A stretch of 64,000 nucleotides of DNA from Chryseobacterium arachidis (lineage in GTDB: Bacteria > Bacteroidota > Bacteroidia > Flavobacteriales > Weeksellaceae). Both the position numbers and the translations under genes were made by a program. The notes under the pieces were generated by a model. That model was given only the letters and a program-made list of their open reading frames with translations. It made no database searches and was not told the origin of the DNA. Where the stretch lies: contig NZ_FQUT01000001.1 of NCBI RefSeq assembly GCF_900129245.1, positions 682,001 to 746,000 of the forward strand, in the 5' to 3' direction. Below are positions 51,622 to 61,055 of this stretch, piece by piece (positions within the stretch are counted from its first letter, which is position 1; each line of letters begins with the position of its first letter).

Positions 51622-53172
51622 TTATTTTTTTATAATCAATTTTTCAGATAAAATAATTGTTCCCTTGTTTTCAGCCTTAACAATGTATATTCCATTAATA
51701 AAACGTGATACATCAATAATAGCTTTTTCATCATAATATTTATTTGAAAATAGTTTTCTTCCGGAAACATCAGTAATGCTTACAGTTGTTTCCTTCGGAA
51801 GATTATCTATGTTTACAAAATCTTTTGTTGGATTTGGGTAAGGAGAAAGTTTTAAAATACTTTTATGTTCTTCAACTCCTAAAGTCGAGCCTAATTTTAC
51901 AGCCCAAATATCAGAAGCACCATGATTTATTGTAATATTTCCGTTAGAAGACATGGTATTTCCTATCATAATGTATCCACTATCTGAAGTTTGCTGCACA
52001 GCATATAATTTATCAACGTTACTACCACCTAAAGATTTTTGCCACTGTAAATTTCCCGATGAATCTAACTTTATAATCCAGTAATCATTATTCCCGAAAT
52101 TTTGAGTGATGTCTCCGTCTATAGACTGTGTATATCCGCCAACAATATATCCTCCATCAGACGTCAGATTGATAGAGTTTGCGCCATCTGGACTACCTCC
52201 TCCGAAATTTTTTTCCCATATTACATTCCCTGATGGATTGAGCTTTACGATCAAAAAATCACGAGACCCGGGTGAGTCTGGAAACTGGCTGTTTGGCATA
52301 AGAGCGAAACCTGTAACCACATAATCACCATTCTGATCTTGTACAACATCAAAAGCTTGATCGCTGCTACTTCCTCCCAAAGATTTTTCCCATACCAAAT
52401 TTCCGGAAGAATCTAATTTAATTGCCCAATAATCCCAATTTCCAATATTTTGCGAAATATCTCCATTATTTGATGATGAACTTCCGATCATAATATATCC
52501 GTTGTCTAAAGTCTGTTTTATTGTACCCGCAAATTCATGAGCACTTCCCCCAAAAGATTTTTGCCATTGTATATTTCCTGACGAATTTAATTTAACGACC
52601 CAGTAATCATTAAATCCGTGATTTCCGGTCACATCAGCAAACAAATCTGTCGAACTTGAATGACCTGCAACAATGTATCCTCCATCTGAAGTCTGCTGCA
52701 CAGAAGTAGCCTCCTCGTAGCTATTTCCTCCGAAAGATTTCTGCCATTGTATGCTTCCCAATGCATCTATTTTTACCACCCAATAATCACTTGAACCATG
52801 ATTTCCGGTCACGTCACCATTTACAGAAGAAGAATAACCCGCAAAAATATATCCTCCATCCGAAGTTTGCTGAACGTCATTGGCTACATCATTATCAGTT
52901 CCACCGTATGTTTTTTGCCATTGTATATTTGCTGAATTATCCAGTTTTACGATCCAACAGTCGGATAACCCATGGAGACCTGTAACATCCCCATCATTAG
53001 ATATTGTAGATCCGGCGATTATAAAACCACCATCTTGGGTTTGACGGATCGATTTACCAGTATCACTAAGACTTCCCCCAAAAGATTTTTGCCATTGTAT
53101 TGGCGGTGACTGGCTCCAAGTTTTTGTAAAAGTGATAATGAATATGAGAAAAAAGAATAATTTAAATTTCAT
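51622..53172 (-). CDS. T9SS-exported protein with seven internal repeats
   Basis: 516 residues: signal peptide (ends TWSQ), seven ~52-residue repeats of the form FGGSxxDxxxxxxQTxDGGYI then GxSxSNGDVT, NHGxxDYWxVKLD and SGNIQWQKS, and a C-terminal type A sorting domain (PYPNPTKDFVNIDNLP ... LSEKLIIKK). Each repeat matches the beta-propeller-like 'GDVTGNHG' family that is common in T9SS-secreting bacteria. The sorting domain targets the type IX system. Ligand unknown. Confidence 0.87.
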   Translation of the reverse strand: MKFKLFFFLIFIITFTKTWSQSPPIQWQKSFGGSLSDTGKSIRQTQDGGFIIAGSTISNDGDVTGLHGLSDCWIVKLDNSANIQWQKTYGGTDNDVANDVQQTSDGGYIFAGYSSSVNGDVTGNHGSSDYWVVKIDALGSIQWQKSFGGNSYEEATSVQQTSDGGYIVAGHSSSTDLFADVTGNHGFNDYWVVKLNSSGNIQWQKSFGGSAHEFAGTIKQTLDNGYIMIGSSSSNNGDISQNIGNWDYWAIKLDSSGNLVWEKSLGGSSSDQAFDVVQDQNGDYVVTGFALMPNSQFPDSPGSRDFLIVKLNPSGNVIWEKNFGGGSPDGANSINLTSDGGYIVGGYTQSIDGDITQNFGNNDYWIIKLDSSGNLQWQKSLGGSNVDKLYAVQQTSDSGYIMIGNTMSSNGNITINHGASDIWAVKLGSTLGVEEHKSILKLSPYPNPTKDFVNIDNLPKETTVSITDVSGRKLFSNKYYDEKAIIDVSRFINGIYIVKAENKGTIILSEKLIIKK

Positions 53173-53398
53173 AGTGTTATATATTTGATCTTAATATTTG
53201 AAGGTCTAATCAAACCTTATAGATATAAATATACATATTAAATTTAATATAACAGTTTATGTTATAGAAGTTTAAAACAAATTGTTTTAATGAAAAATAA
53301 TGAATTTATTAAAACTGCTTCGATTTGAGAGAAATTAGCGGAAATAGTTAAATTTAAAACCGAAACGAATCATCGGGATGCCTGAAGCAGTAATATAA

Positions 53399-53512
53399 TT
53401 AGCAATGAGGTTTCCTCAACAACACCATGAAATTTTCCGGTGTCTTTACCATTGCCAGACCATATTGTTCTAGTACTTTATAACTCATAATCAAGGGAGT
53501 ATTTGATGTCAT
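53399..53512 (-). CDS. possible 37-residue ORF coupled to the HsdR-like gene
   Basis: ATG overlaps the stop of the upstream gene (TGATG), so coupling is possible. The product begins MTSNTPLIMSYKVLEQYG and ends LLRKPHC. Reading on past the stop, the frame continues for 14 codons, so it may be the decayed start of a longer gene. The rest of the 339-bp gap is AT-rich and featureless. Confidence 0.3.
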   Translation of the reverse strand: MTSNTPLIMSYKVLEQYGLAMVKTPENFMVLLRKPHC

Positions 53513-53943
53513 CAATCAGGCTTATAAAACTGATACTGCTCATTTTCATAGTACGCATTAATATGCTGCAACCCGTTGGTAAGAATAATTTCTTTGGCTC
53601 CGATAATAGAATTATACCGTGCCGTTTGTTCGAATGTTTTTTCCGTCAACTTAATTTGGGGAGCCTTGCATTCAATTAAAATAATGGGTTCCGTTTTTTC
53701 AGTAATTAAAAGGTCAATTCTCTTGGTCAAACCATTTAAAACAATCTTTTTTTCAGTAATTAAAGCAGATGTAGAGTATGATTTTACAGTAAGATAATAG
53801 TGTACCCAATGCTGTCTTACCCATTCCTCAGGAGTGAGCAAAAGGTAAGTTTTACGAACCAAATCATAAATAAAAAACTTATCTTTGTCTTTCTTGAATT
53901 TAAAATCAAAAGTTTCCTGAAAATTCAGTTTTGGAAGTTCCAT
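53512..53943 (-). CDS. HsdR N-terminal-like nuclease-domain protein
   Basis: 143 residues matching the N-terminal domain of type I restriction HsdR (PD-(D/E)xK fold): GLTKRIDLLITEKTEPIILIECKAPQIKLTEKTFEQTARYN holds Asp, Glu-x-Lys and Gln of the catalytic motif. There is no helicase part and no hsdM or hsdS nearby, so it is not a restriction system. In Bacteroidota this stand-alone gene is regularly next to holA. Head-to-head with holA, 7 bp between start codons. Confidence 0.85.
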   Translation of the reverse strand: MELPKLNFQETFDFKFKKDKDKFFIYDLVRKTYLLLTPEEWVRQHWVHYYLTVKSYSTSALITEKKIVLNGLTKRIDLLITEKTEPIILIECKAPQIKLTEKTFEQTARYNSIIGAKEIILTNGLQHINAYYENEQYQFYKPD

Positions 53944-53950
53944 TTATAAG

Positions 53951-54988
53951 ATGAAAGAATTAGATTTAATCCTCAAAAATATTAAAAATAAAGAAGTTTT
54001 ACCGATTTATTTTTTCCACGGAGAAGAGCCTTACTTTATTGATCTTGCTGTAAAAGCCCTTGAACACGATTTTCTGAATGAAGATGAAAAAGCTTTCAAC
54101 CAAACAGTGGTGTATGGGAAAGACACCACCTATCAGGAAGTTCTGTCGTTGGCAAGACAGTTTCCCATGATGGGAGATAAGCAGGTGATTATTGTAAAGG
54201 AAGCGCAGGATTTAAAGCTAAACGAAGCTGAAACGAAAGCGCTGGAAATGTATGTTGAAAATCCTGTTCCGTCTACAGTTCTGGTTTTTGCCCATAAGCA
54301 CAAAAAGCTGGACAGCCGCAAAAAGGTGACGAAATCTCTGGAAAAATCGAATGCATTATTTCTGAGTGAGTCGATTAAAGAAGCACAGCTTCCGAAATGG
54401 ATTGCAGACGAATGCATTAGATTAAATATCAAAACGGCGCCAAACATTTCTCATCTTTTGGCAGAATATCTCGGAAACGATCTTTCCAGAATTGCCAATG
54501 AACTGAATAAGCTAAAAATTATTCTTAAGCCTGATGAAATTCTGGACGGGAAAATTATTGAAGACCACATCGGAATCAGCAAAGAATACAATGTTTTCGA
54601 ACTGCAGAAAGCTTTAGGAACAAAAAATACCAATGCGGCTTTTAAAATTGCTCATTTTATGGGTAAAAATCCGAAGAACAATCCTTTTGTAATGATGCTG
54701 GCGAGTTTATACAATTATTTTTCGAATGTCATTATATATAATACAATGATTGGTCAGCCGCCTAATGTCATCGCTTCTCAAATGGGGGTAAATCCTTATT
54801 TTATTAAAGACTATGCCGAATCGGCAAAGCTGTATCCTCTAAAACATGCCACAAGAGTGATTTCGATTTTAAGGGAATTCGATATGAAGGGAAAAGGGCT
54901 GGGAGCAGTCAATATGAGTGAAGCGGAATTAATAAAGGAACTGGTCTATAAAATTATCAATGTAGACAAAATAAAAATGAAAGTGTAA
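53951..54988 (+). CDS. holA: DNA polymerase III delta subunit
   Basis: 345 residues. Start PIYFFHGEEPYFIDLAVKALEHDF (AAA+ domain without Walker signature, usual for delta), DLSRIANELNKLKI and the C-terminal collar (FELQKALGTKNTNAAFKIAHFMG). It opens the sliding clamp in the clamp loader. The divergent gene begins only 7 bp away. Confidence 0.93.
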   Translation: MKELDLILKNIKNKEVLPIYFFHGEEPYFIDLAVKALEHDFLNEDEKAFNQTVVYGKDTTYQEVLSLARQFPMMGDKQVIIVKEAQDLKLNEAETKALEMYVENPVPSTVLVFAHKHKKLDSRKKVTKSLEKSNALFLSESIKEAQLPKWIADECIRLNIKTAPNISHLLAEYLGNDLSRIANELNKLKIILKPDEILDGKIIEDHIGISKEYNVFELQKALGTKNTNAAFKIAHFMGKNPKNNPFVMMLASLYNYFSNVIIYNTMIGQPPNVIASQMGVNPYFIKDYAESAKLYPLKHATRVISILREFDMKGKGLGAVNMSEAELIKELVYKIINVDKIKMKV

Positions 54989-55138
54989 ATGGTTTAAAAG
55001 ATTTTATCTATTAAATTTTAAATTATCATAGAGAATTCGCATGTTTGATATTGACAAGTATCATTAAAATAACTTTAAATACATAGTAAAAATTACGAAA
55101 TTAGCACTCGTAAATTTTAACTCTTTGAAAAGCAAAAT

Positions 55139-56080
55139 ATGGAGCAAAACATTTTAGACTGTGTGATCGTTGGATCTGGGCCTTCTGGTTTCACAGCGGC
55201 AATTTATGCAGCAAGAGCAGACTTAAAACCTGAATTATACACAGGTTTGGAGCCGGGCGGACAATTAACTACAACTACGGAGGTGGATAACTTCCCTGGA
55301 TATCCGGCAGGAATTACAGGTCCTGAAATGATGATGGATTTGCAAAAACAAGCTGAAAGATTCGACACAAAAGTTCATTACGAAATGATCACAAAGGTTG
55401 AGTTTTCCAAGGAAGTTGGAGGTACTCATAAGCTATATGCAGGAAACAAAGAGATTTTCGCTAAAACAGTAATTATTTCTACTGGTGCAACTGCAAAATA
55501 TTTAGGTCTTGATGACGAGAAAAAATATAATGGAGGAGGAGTTTCTGCATGTGCAACCTGCGACGGTTTTTTCTACAGAGGTAAAGATGTAGTGGTGGTT
55601 GGAGCTGGAGATACTGCGGCAGAAGAGGCGACTTACCTGGCCAAATTAGTAAATAAAGTAACGATGCTGGTGAGAAAAGATGAATTCAGAGCCTCTAAGG
55701 CGATGGTTCACAGAGTTCAGAATACACCGAATATTGAAGTGAAATTCCACCATGAATTAATTGGTATTGAAGGAGAAAATAACTTAGTGGAAAGAGCCGT
55801 TGTGATCAATAATCAGACTCAGGAAAAATCGACAGTAGATGTTCATGGTATTTTTATTGCAATCGGTCACAAGCCGAACACAGATATCTTCAAGGGGCAA
55901 ATCGATTTGGATGAAAATGGATATATAGAAACTGAAAAAGGTTCTTCAAGAACAAACCTTCCGGGAGTTTTTGCAGCAGGTGATGTTCAGGATCACATCT
56001 ACAGACAGGCGATTACAGCAGCAGGAAGCGGTTGTATGGCCGCAATGGATGCTGAAAAATACCTTGCAGAATTACATTAA
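55139..56080 (+). CDS. trxB: thioredoxin-disulfide reductase
   Basis: 313 residues. FAD loop VGSGPSGFTAAIYAARADL, redox pair in SACATCDGFFY, NADPH loop VVGAGDTAAEEATYLAKL and FAD-end GVFAAGDVQDHIYRQAITAAGSGCMAA. It reduces thioredoxin with NADPH. Single gene with its own terminator. Confidence 0.96.
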   Translation: MEQNILDCVIVGSGPSGFTAAIYAARADLKPELYTGLEPGGQLTTTTEVDNFPGYPAGITGPEMMMDLQKQAERFDTKVHYEMITKVEFSKEVGGTHKLYAGNKEIFAKTVIISTGATAKYLGLDDEKKYNGGGVSACATCDGFFYRGKDVVVVGAGDTAAEEATYLAKLVNKVTMLVRKDEFRASKAMVHRVQNTPNIEVKFHHELIGIEGENNLVERAVVINNQTQEKSTVDVHGIFIAIGHKPNTDIFKGQIDLDENGYIETEKGSSRTNLPGVFAAGDVQDHIYRQAITAAGSGCMAAMDAEKYLAELH

Positions 56081-56099
56081 TTAAAAACCAATATAAGAT

Positions 56100-56132
56100 A
56101 AAAACCGTTTCAAAATTGTTGAAGCGGTTTTT
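56100..56132 (+). terminator. terminator after trxB
   Basis: 14-bp stem AAAAACCGTTTCAA / TTGAAGCGGTTTTT (one G-U pair), 5-nt loop, ending in a T-run, 20 bp after the stop. Confidence 0.85.
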
Positions 56133-56199
56133 TATTTCTACTTGAGGAAATCTGATTTTTTAATAGCAGAATTATCTTTTATCAATGATAAAAAACAAA

Positions 56200-56559
56200 T
56201 TAAGCAAGTGAGTAATTGGTAATTACCAGGCTTAAAATAAAATGCACATAGTCCTGATCTGCATTTTTTCTGTTGATTAATTTATTTTTATAATCATAAG
56301 AGTTGAGTACTCTCGACAGTCTCTGATAAGTTTCAAAATCCTCTCCTTTGATTTTTAATCGGATATGGCCATCTTTTCTGTTGACCAAAACGTCATCTAA
56401 AGTTCTTACTTTAAATAATGCTTCGCCCAATTTTGGATTAAAACCTTTCTTTCCAAAATATTTTTCAACAATATTAACTTTGAACGAATCAAAAATAATG
56501 TTATTAAAAACGATATTGGAATTAGGTTCCTGCGTATTGAGCTCCAGCTTGTAGTTCAT
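56200..56559 (-). CDS. conserved hypothetical protein
   Basis: 119 residues, no signal peptide or membrane span. The C-terminal half (VRTLDDVLVNRKDGHIRLKIKGEDFETYQRLSRVLNSYDYKNKLINRKNADQ looks like an alpha/beta domain) is basic. I do not recognise the family. Isolated gene, convergent with trxB. Confidence 0.65.
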   Translation of the reverse strand: MNYKLELNTQEPNSNIVFNNIIFDSFKVNIVEKYFGKKGFNPKLGEALFKVRTLDDVLVNRKDGHIRLKIKGEDFETYQRLSRVLNSYDYKNKLINRKNADQDYVHFILSLVITNYSLA

Positions 56560-56985
56560 GAAAAATATATTTGTACAAATTTAGGGAGAAGCTGAAACAA
56601 ATCAAAATAAATACCTAAATTAATAGTAGTTTATAGTAACTACAGATAAGTGTTTCATAAAATAAAAGCTGTATTTTCTACAATTACAACTTTTTCTGTA
56701 ATTTTTAAAGGTATTTTTGATTACTGTCACAAATTTGCCATTAAATATTTTAGCAAAATTTAAGAAGTAAATGCTTGCCCAAAACTCTAAAGTGCAGCAT
56801 TTAAAATGAATGCATATTTAATGTTTAAACAGTGAAATCACTTTCTATCATTGAAAATATCCTTCAATTTTGCATTTGTACTCTAAGTTTTTCTTTCCGG
56901 CGATATTTTTTATTTAAATATTGTGATTCCCATCATAAAATCTTCATTTTTTGATGACTAAGTTTGGGATAACCAAATCATTATT
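56560..56985. other. 426-bp gap without a gene
   Basis: AT-rich sequence. No ORF of note, no clear hairpin and no full TTTG/TAnnTTTG promoter on either strand. Confidence 0.5.
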
Positions 56986-57670
56986 ATGAAAAAATTAGCA
57001 GTATATATATTCTTATTATACATTCTTTCATCATGTACAAAATCTGAAACGCAATATATTGATCAGGATAACAAAAAGGAAACCGTAAATAATAAAGAAA
57101 AGGGTGGAAGCTGCGAAAACAGTATTTTTTACCGGAGGCGATCAGAACAGGATTTGTGAGGCTTTAAAGCAATCTATTTTAAGAGACCTTTTACGAAGGA
57201 AATATAAAGAGGAAGATGATTTTATGATTGCAGGAACCAGCGCCGGAGCCATGTGTATGCCTAAAATCGTTATTCTGGAAGCCATTAACGGTGAAGCGAT
57301 TCTGGAGTATGATATTGAACTGAATTCCGGATTTGGATTTATAGAAAACTGTATTATTGATACCTATTTTGTACATCGGGCAAGATTCGTAAGGCTTGCA
57401 CATGCTACCATCTTACATCAGGAATGTTGGGGAATTGGTCTGGGAGAAGATACAGCTCTTCTGATTGAAGAAGGATACAAAGCTACCTGCCGGGGCTCGG
57501 GCTCGGTATGGATTATTAATGCAAGAGAAATCGGGCAGACCAATACCGAAATGGCAGAAAAAGGGTTTCCCATTTATGCAGAAAACCTTAAAGTTCATAT
57601 TTTGACGGATAATTGTAAGATCGATTTTAGCAGCAACCTGTTTGAAGGTGCAAATACCGGGAAAAATTGA
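56986..57670 (+). pseudogene. N-terminally truncated cyanophycinase behind a lipoprotein leader
   Basis: The cyanophycinase frame (GTG 57104 to 57670, 188 residues) holds FFTGGDQNRICEAL, the nucleophile elbow AGTSAGAMCM and GLGEDTALLIEEG, but lacks the first ~100 residues of a ~290-residue enzyme. Directly upstream, in another frame, an ATG at 56986 encodes a lipoprotein signal (MKKLAVYIFLLYILSSC) and runs 57 codons to a TGA at 57157-57159. An N-terminal deletion joining a leader to the gene out of frame explains both. Catalytic Ser is present but the fold is incomplete. Confidence 0.7.
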
Positions 57671-57797
57671 GATAAAAGTGAAGATCTTCAATTGTCGATT
57701 AGCAGATTAGCCCAGGGATTTTCACAGATCATTATGATATGGCTCATAAAGGCGTCATTTCTTTATATGTATTTTTAATTAAACAAATCATTTAATT

Positions 57798-58565
57798 ATG
57801 AGCGAACGTAAAAATCTAAACCTTACTCTGAAGATCTGGCGGCAGAAAAACAAAAAAACAAAAGGTAAGTTTGAAATATATAAAGTTTCGAATATTTCCA
57901 CTGATGCTTCATTTCTGGAAATGCTGGATATTCTTAATGAACAGCTGATAAAAGAAGACAAAGAACCTGTAGCGTTCGATCATGACTGCCGGGAAGGAAT
58001 TTGCGGAATGTGCTCGTTATATATTAACGGAAGAGCCCATGGCCCCGACACAGGAATTACAACCTGCCAATTGCACATGAGAATGTTCACGGATGGTGAA
58101 ACGATTGTTATTGAACCCTGGAGAAGTATTGCTTTTCCTGTGATAAAGGATTTAATAACAGACCGAAGCGCTTTTGACAGAATTATGGCGGCGGGAGGAT
58201 TTATTTCTGTCAATACATCAGGAAATACATTGGATGCCAATGCTATTGCAGTTCCTAAAGAAGATGCCGATAAAGCGATGGATGCTGCAGCTTGTATCAG
58301 TTGTGGTGCATGTGTTGCCTGTTGTCCGAACGGTGCTGCGATGCTTTTTGTCGGAGCTAAGGTTTCTCACTTTGCATTACTTCCTCAAGGTAGGGTAGAG
58401 GCCAAAAGAAGAGTTTTGAACATGGTACAGGCAATGGATGACGAAGGTTTCGGGAATTGTTCTGTAATAGGAGCCTGCGAAGTAGAATGTCCGAAAAATA
58501 TTTCTCTGGATAACATTGCAAGAATGAACCGGGAATATATGTCTGCCTGGATGAGAGAAAAATAA
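57798..58565 (+). CDS. sdhB: succinate dehydrogenase/fumarate reductase iron-sulfur subunit, orphan
   Basis: 255 residues with all cluster ligands: [2Fe-2S] in [18 protein letters not shown] and TTCQLHMR; [4Fe-4S]/[3Fe-4S] in [14 protein letters not shown] and CEVECPKNI. It is the FrdB/SdhB subunit of the type used in Bacteroidota b-type complexes. The flavoprotein (sdhA) and membrane (sdhC) genes that normally precede it are absent; a pseudogene is upstream instead. It may pair with subunits elsewhere or be a second copy. Confidence 0.9.
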   Translation: MSERKNLNLTLKIWRQKNKKTKGKFEIYKVSNISTDASFLEMLDILNEQLIKEDKEPVAFDHDCREGICGMCSLYINGRAHGPDTGITTCQLHMRMFTDGETIVIEPWRSIAFPVIKDLITDRSAFDRIMAAGGFISVNTSGNTLDANAIAVPKEDADKAMDAAACISCGACVACCPNGAAMLFVGAKVSHFALLPQGRVEAKRRVLNMVQAMDDEGFGNCSVIGACEVECPKNISLDNIARMNREYMSAWMREK

Positions 58566-58658
58566 TGCCAATAGATTTCAATCATAGTCTAAGACTTAGT
58601 TTATAAATATATTTGCTCAGATTCTCACTTCATTTGAGTATCATGGTTATTAGTTTTT

Positions 58659-58687
58659 ATCCCTGGTTTTTAATCAGGGATTTTTTT
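58659..58687 (+). terminator. terminator after sdhB
   Basis: ATCCCTG / CAGGGAT stem (7 bp) with a 9-nt loop, then T7. Confidence 0.8.
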
Positions 58688-58747
58688 CGCTTAATAATTG
58701 ACTTAAAAAACGGTCTTAATTTATTAAAATCCCAAAAAAATAAAAGA

Positions 58748-58981
58748 TTATTTTTTGTCTGAGCGGATCATATAGACAGTCCAGTAGATAATGAATACGA
58801 ACTGAAAAAATCCGTCAAGAAGGTAAGTCCACTTGATAATTCCTGCAAAATAGTAGTATAAATCGATCCATAATAATCCGAGACAGCAAAGTATTATTGA
58901 AATCACAATCATAAAATTTCTTCTATAACTAAAAGTAAGATACAGCAAAAGCAGACAATAAGGTAAAAGCAGAACACTCAC
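58748..58981 (-). CDS. small membrane protein, start uncertain or lost
   Basis: From GTG 58981 the product is 77 residues with about three hydrophobic segments. The frame is open upstream to 59092 and keeps protein-like sequence (AAVWPLVHIQSFILITGEKTDIWLVK), yet no ATG, GTG or TTG precedes that part before the in-frame stop at 59093-59095. Either an ATT start is used or the gene has lost its beginning. Function unknown. Confidence 0.5.
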   Translation of the reverse strand: MSVLLLPYCLLLLYLTFSYRRNFMIVISIILCCLGLLWIDLYYYFAGIIKWTYLLDGFFQFVFIIYWTVYMIRSDKK

Positions 58982-59206
58982 TGTTTTTACCAGCCATATA
59001 TCTGTTTTTTCGCCGGTTATTAAAATAAAGCTCTGAATATGAACCAGTGGCCATACTGCAGCAAAAGAATTATTAATAGTAATTTTATAATATCAAATTT
59101 TGTGTGGTGTGTGGATCAAAGGTAGATAGATGGATTATGAAACTTTATGATTGGTATCATATAGGGGATTTTATTTTAAAATATTTATTAATAATTATTT
59201 TTCAGC

Positions 59207-59233
59207 AAAAACTCCTCAAAATTTTGAGGAGTT
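59207..59233 (-). terminator. terminator of the 59269-59874 gene
   Basis: Perfect palindrome ACTCCTC-AAAATTTT-GAGGAGT (59211-59232) followed on the minus strand by a T-run. Confidence 0.8.
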
Positions 59234-59268
59234 GAAAAGTAAAGTGAATTAAAAAAACAATAATATAA

Positions 59269-59874
59269 TTATTTAAAATCTAATAATCCTTCGGCAAGAA
59301 TTTTCCACTGTATTTTCCCGGCACCGAACATCCCTCCGAAAGCAATAAAAAAGTTTCTTATCTTGTCGAGAAATCGTGCATTGAAATTGGGCCTTTCATT
59401 TCTTCCGTAAATTCCGACACTTAAAAAATCTATTTCTTTTGAAATCATCATGTTTGAAGTTGCCGCCCGGCTGTAAAAATGGGCAATATATCCTCTCAGC
59501 CTGTTGGGGGCTTTGGATGGCCTGCACATCATCAGGTAAGATTCATAACTTTTTGTGTCGCGATGGGATATGTTAACAATTTCTACCCAATCGTAACCAT
59601 CTGCTTCTTTCGTTCCCGGACCGGGTATGGCAATTCTTATAAAATCTCCCTTTACAGGAATTCTTTCAACAAAGTTTCCGGAAGAATCAAAATGTTTAAA
59701 ATCGGCAGAAGCATCTCCGCAATAATCTTTCCATCGATTGATAGAAAAAAAACGCTCTTTAAGGATATTAAATTTTGCATCGATTTCTGAACTGTTGTAC
59801 TGTTTGGTACTTTCAGTATCGTGAAATCCTCCCTTTTTCTGAAGAGGAATTCCCGGGATCTGTTTCGGCTTCAT
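59269..59874 (-). CDS. hypothetical protein
   Basis: 201 residues from ATG 59874 (MKPKQIPGIPLQKKGGF); a longer frame to 59970 adds a Cys-containing hydrophobic stretch and is rejected because a TATTTTTG -7 box lies at 59904-59897 within it. No signal peptide. Middle part IPVKGDFIRIAIPGPGTKEADGYDWVEIVNI is distinctive; family not recognised. Divergent from the Tat-signal SDR gene. Confidence 0.65.
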   Translation of the reverse strand: MKPKQIPGIPLQKKGGFHDTESTKQYNSSEIDAKFNILKERFFSINRWKDYCGDASADFKHFDSSGNFVERIPVKGDFIRIAIPGPGTKEADGYDWVEIVNISHRDTKSYESYLMMCRPSKAPNRLRGYIAHFYSRAATSNMMISKEIDFLSVGIYGRNERPNFNARFLDKIRNFFIAFGGMFGAGKIQWKILAEGLLDFK

Positions 59875-59896
59875 CAATTTTTCTTTGGTGTTAATA

Positions 59897-59904
59897 CAAA
59901 AATA
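59897..59904 (-). promoter_or_regulatory. candidate -7 box of the 59269-59874 gene
   Basis: TATTTTTG on the minus strand, 22 bp before the chosen ATG, fitting TAnnTTTG. No convincing -33 box. Confidence 0.4.
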
Positions 59905-60047
59905 GCATCGGTTTTTATTAATCGTTATGATCAAAATCACAATGGGGCAAATAATGGTTTTAGATACCACATCTGCGTATTTTGCCTCATTATGGTCTTA
60001 TAGTTGTAGACTATTCTGCACCACATCACCAAATAATTATAATATTA

Positions 60048-61055
60048 ATGGAAAAACAAATCACAAGAAGAAATGCTATCGGGAAGATCGCAGCGACTAT
60101 TACTGTTGCAGCAGTTTCTCCCGGATATTTGGCACAGTCTCCAAAACAATACAAAATTCACAATGCTGAAGGTCCGGATTTAACAGATCCTACGACCAAA
60201 TATCCCAAACCGCCTTTTAAAAGACAGTTTCAGCCATTTCCAGGACTCGCAAGCAAGATGGATCCTGTACCTGATCATGGGGAAGAAAGCTATGTAGGCT
60301 CGGGAAGACTCAGAGGCAGAAAAGCGTTGATTACGGGAGGAGATTCCGGGATTGGCCGTGCTGCTGCCATTGCCTATGCCCGTGAAGGCGCTGATGTAGC
60401 AATTAATTATCTTCCGGAAGAGGAACCAGACGCAAGACAGGTTATTGAACTTATTCGGAAGGCTGGAAGGAAAGCTGTTGCTATTCCGGGGGATATAAGA
60501 GATGAGAATTTCTGTAAAGAACTGGTTTCTGAGGCCGTTGAACAGCTTAACGGATTGGATATATTGGTTAACAATGCCGGACATCAGAAGACACATCCAT
60601 CTGTCCTGGACATCAGTACCGAAGAATTCGACAGAACAATGAAAACCAATATTTATGCTCCATTTTGGATTATAAAAGCCGCATTGCCTCATTTAAAGCC
60701 GGGTTCCTGTATCATAGGATTATCTTCGGTTCAGGCCTATGACCCTTCAGAAGATTTATATGATTATGCCCAAACTAAGGCAGCAACCACAAGCTATGTG
60801 AAATCGCTGGCAAAACAGCTGGGACCGAAAGGAATACGAGTGAATGGTGTTGCTCCAGGCCCGGTTTGGACTGCCCTTGAAATCAGCGGTGGGCAGACTC
60901 AGGAAAAAATAGAAAAATTCGGTGGGGATACTCCGATTGGAAGACCGGGACAGCCTGCTGAACTGGCATCCATATTTGTACAGCTTGCAGACAACAGTGC
61001 AAGTTTTACCACAGGCCATATTTATGGTGCTGCCGGAGGAAGCGGACAGCCATAA
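60048..61055 (+). CDS. SDR oxidoreductase with a Tat-type signal
   Basis: 335 residues from ATG 60048; an upstream GTG at 59982 is rejected. The N-terminus (QITRRNAIGKIAATITVAAVSPGYLA) has a twin arginine and a hydrophobic stretch, a Tat-type export signal. Then a linker (PKPPFKRQFQPFPGLASKMDP) and the SDR domain: ITGGDSGIGRAAA, NNAGHQKTH, catalytic Tyr in YDYAQTKAA. It is like E. coli YghA and Bacillus general-stress SDRs. Tat export implies folding with NAD(P) before transport. Confidence 0.85.
   Translation: MEKQITRRNAIGKIAATITVAAVSPGYLAQSPKQYKIHNAEGPDLTDPTTKYPKPPFKRQFQPFPGLASKMDPVPDHGEESYVGSGRLRGRKALITGGDSGIGRAAAIAYAREGADVAINYLPEEEPDARQVIELIRKAGRKAVAIPGDIRDENFCKELVSEAVEQLNGLDILVNNAGHQKTHPSVLDISTEEFDRTMKTNIYAPFWIIKAALPHLKPGSCIIGLSSVQAYDPSEDLYDYAQTKAATTSYVKSLAKQLGPKGIRVNGVAPGPVWTALEISGGQTQEKIEKFGGDTPIGRPGQPAELASIFVQLADNSASFTTGHIYGAAGGSGQP

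Noticed and set aside
53512-53943. Restriction-modification system
   Set aside because: Only the HsdR N-terminal domain is present, with no helicase, methylase or specificity gene.
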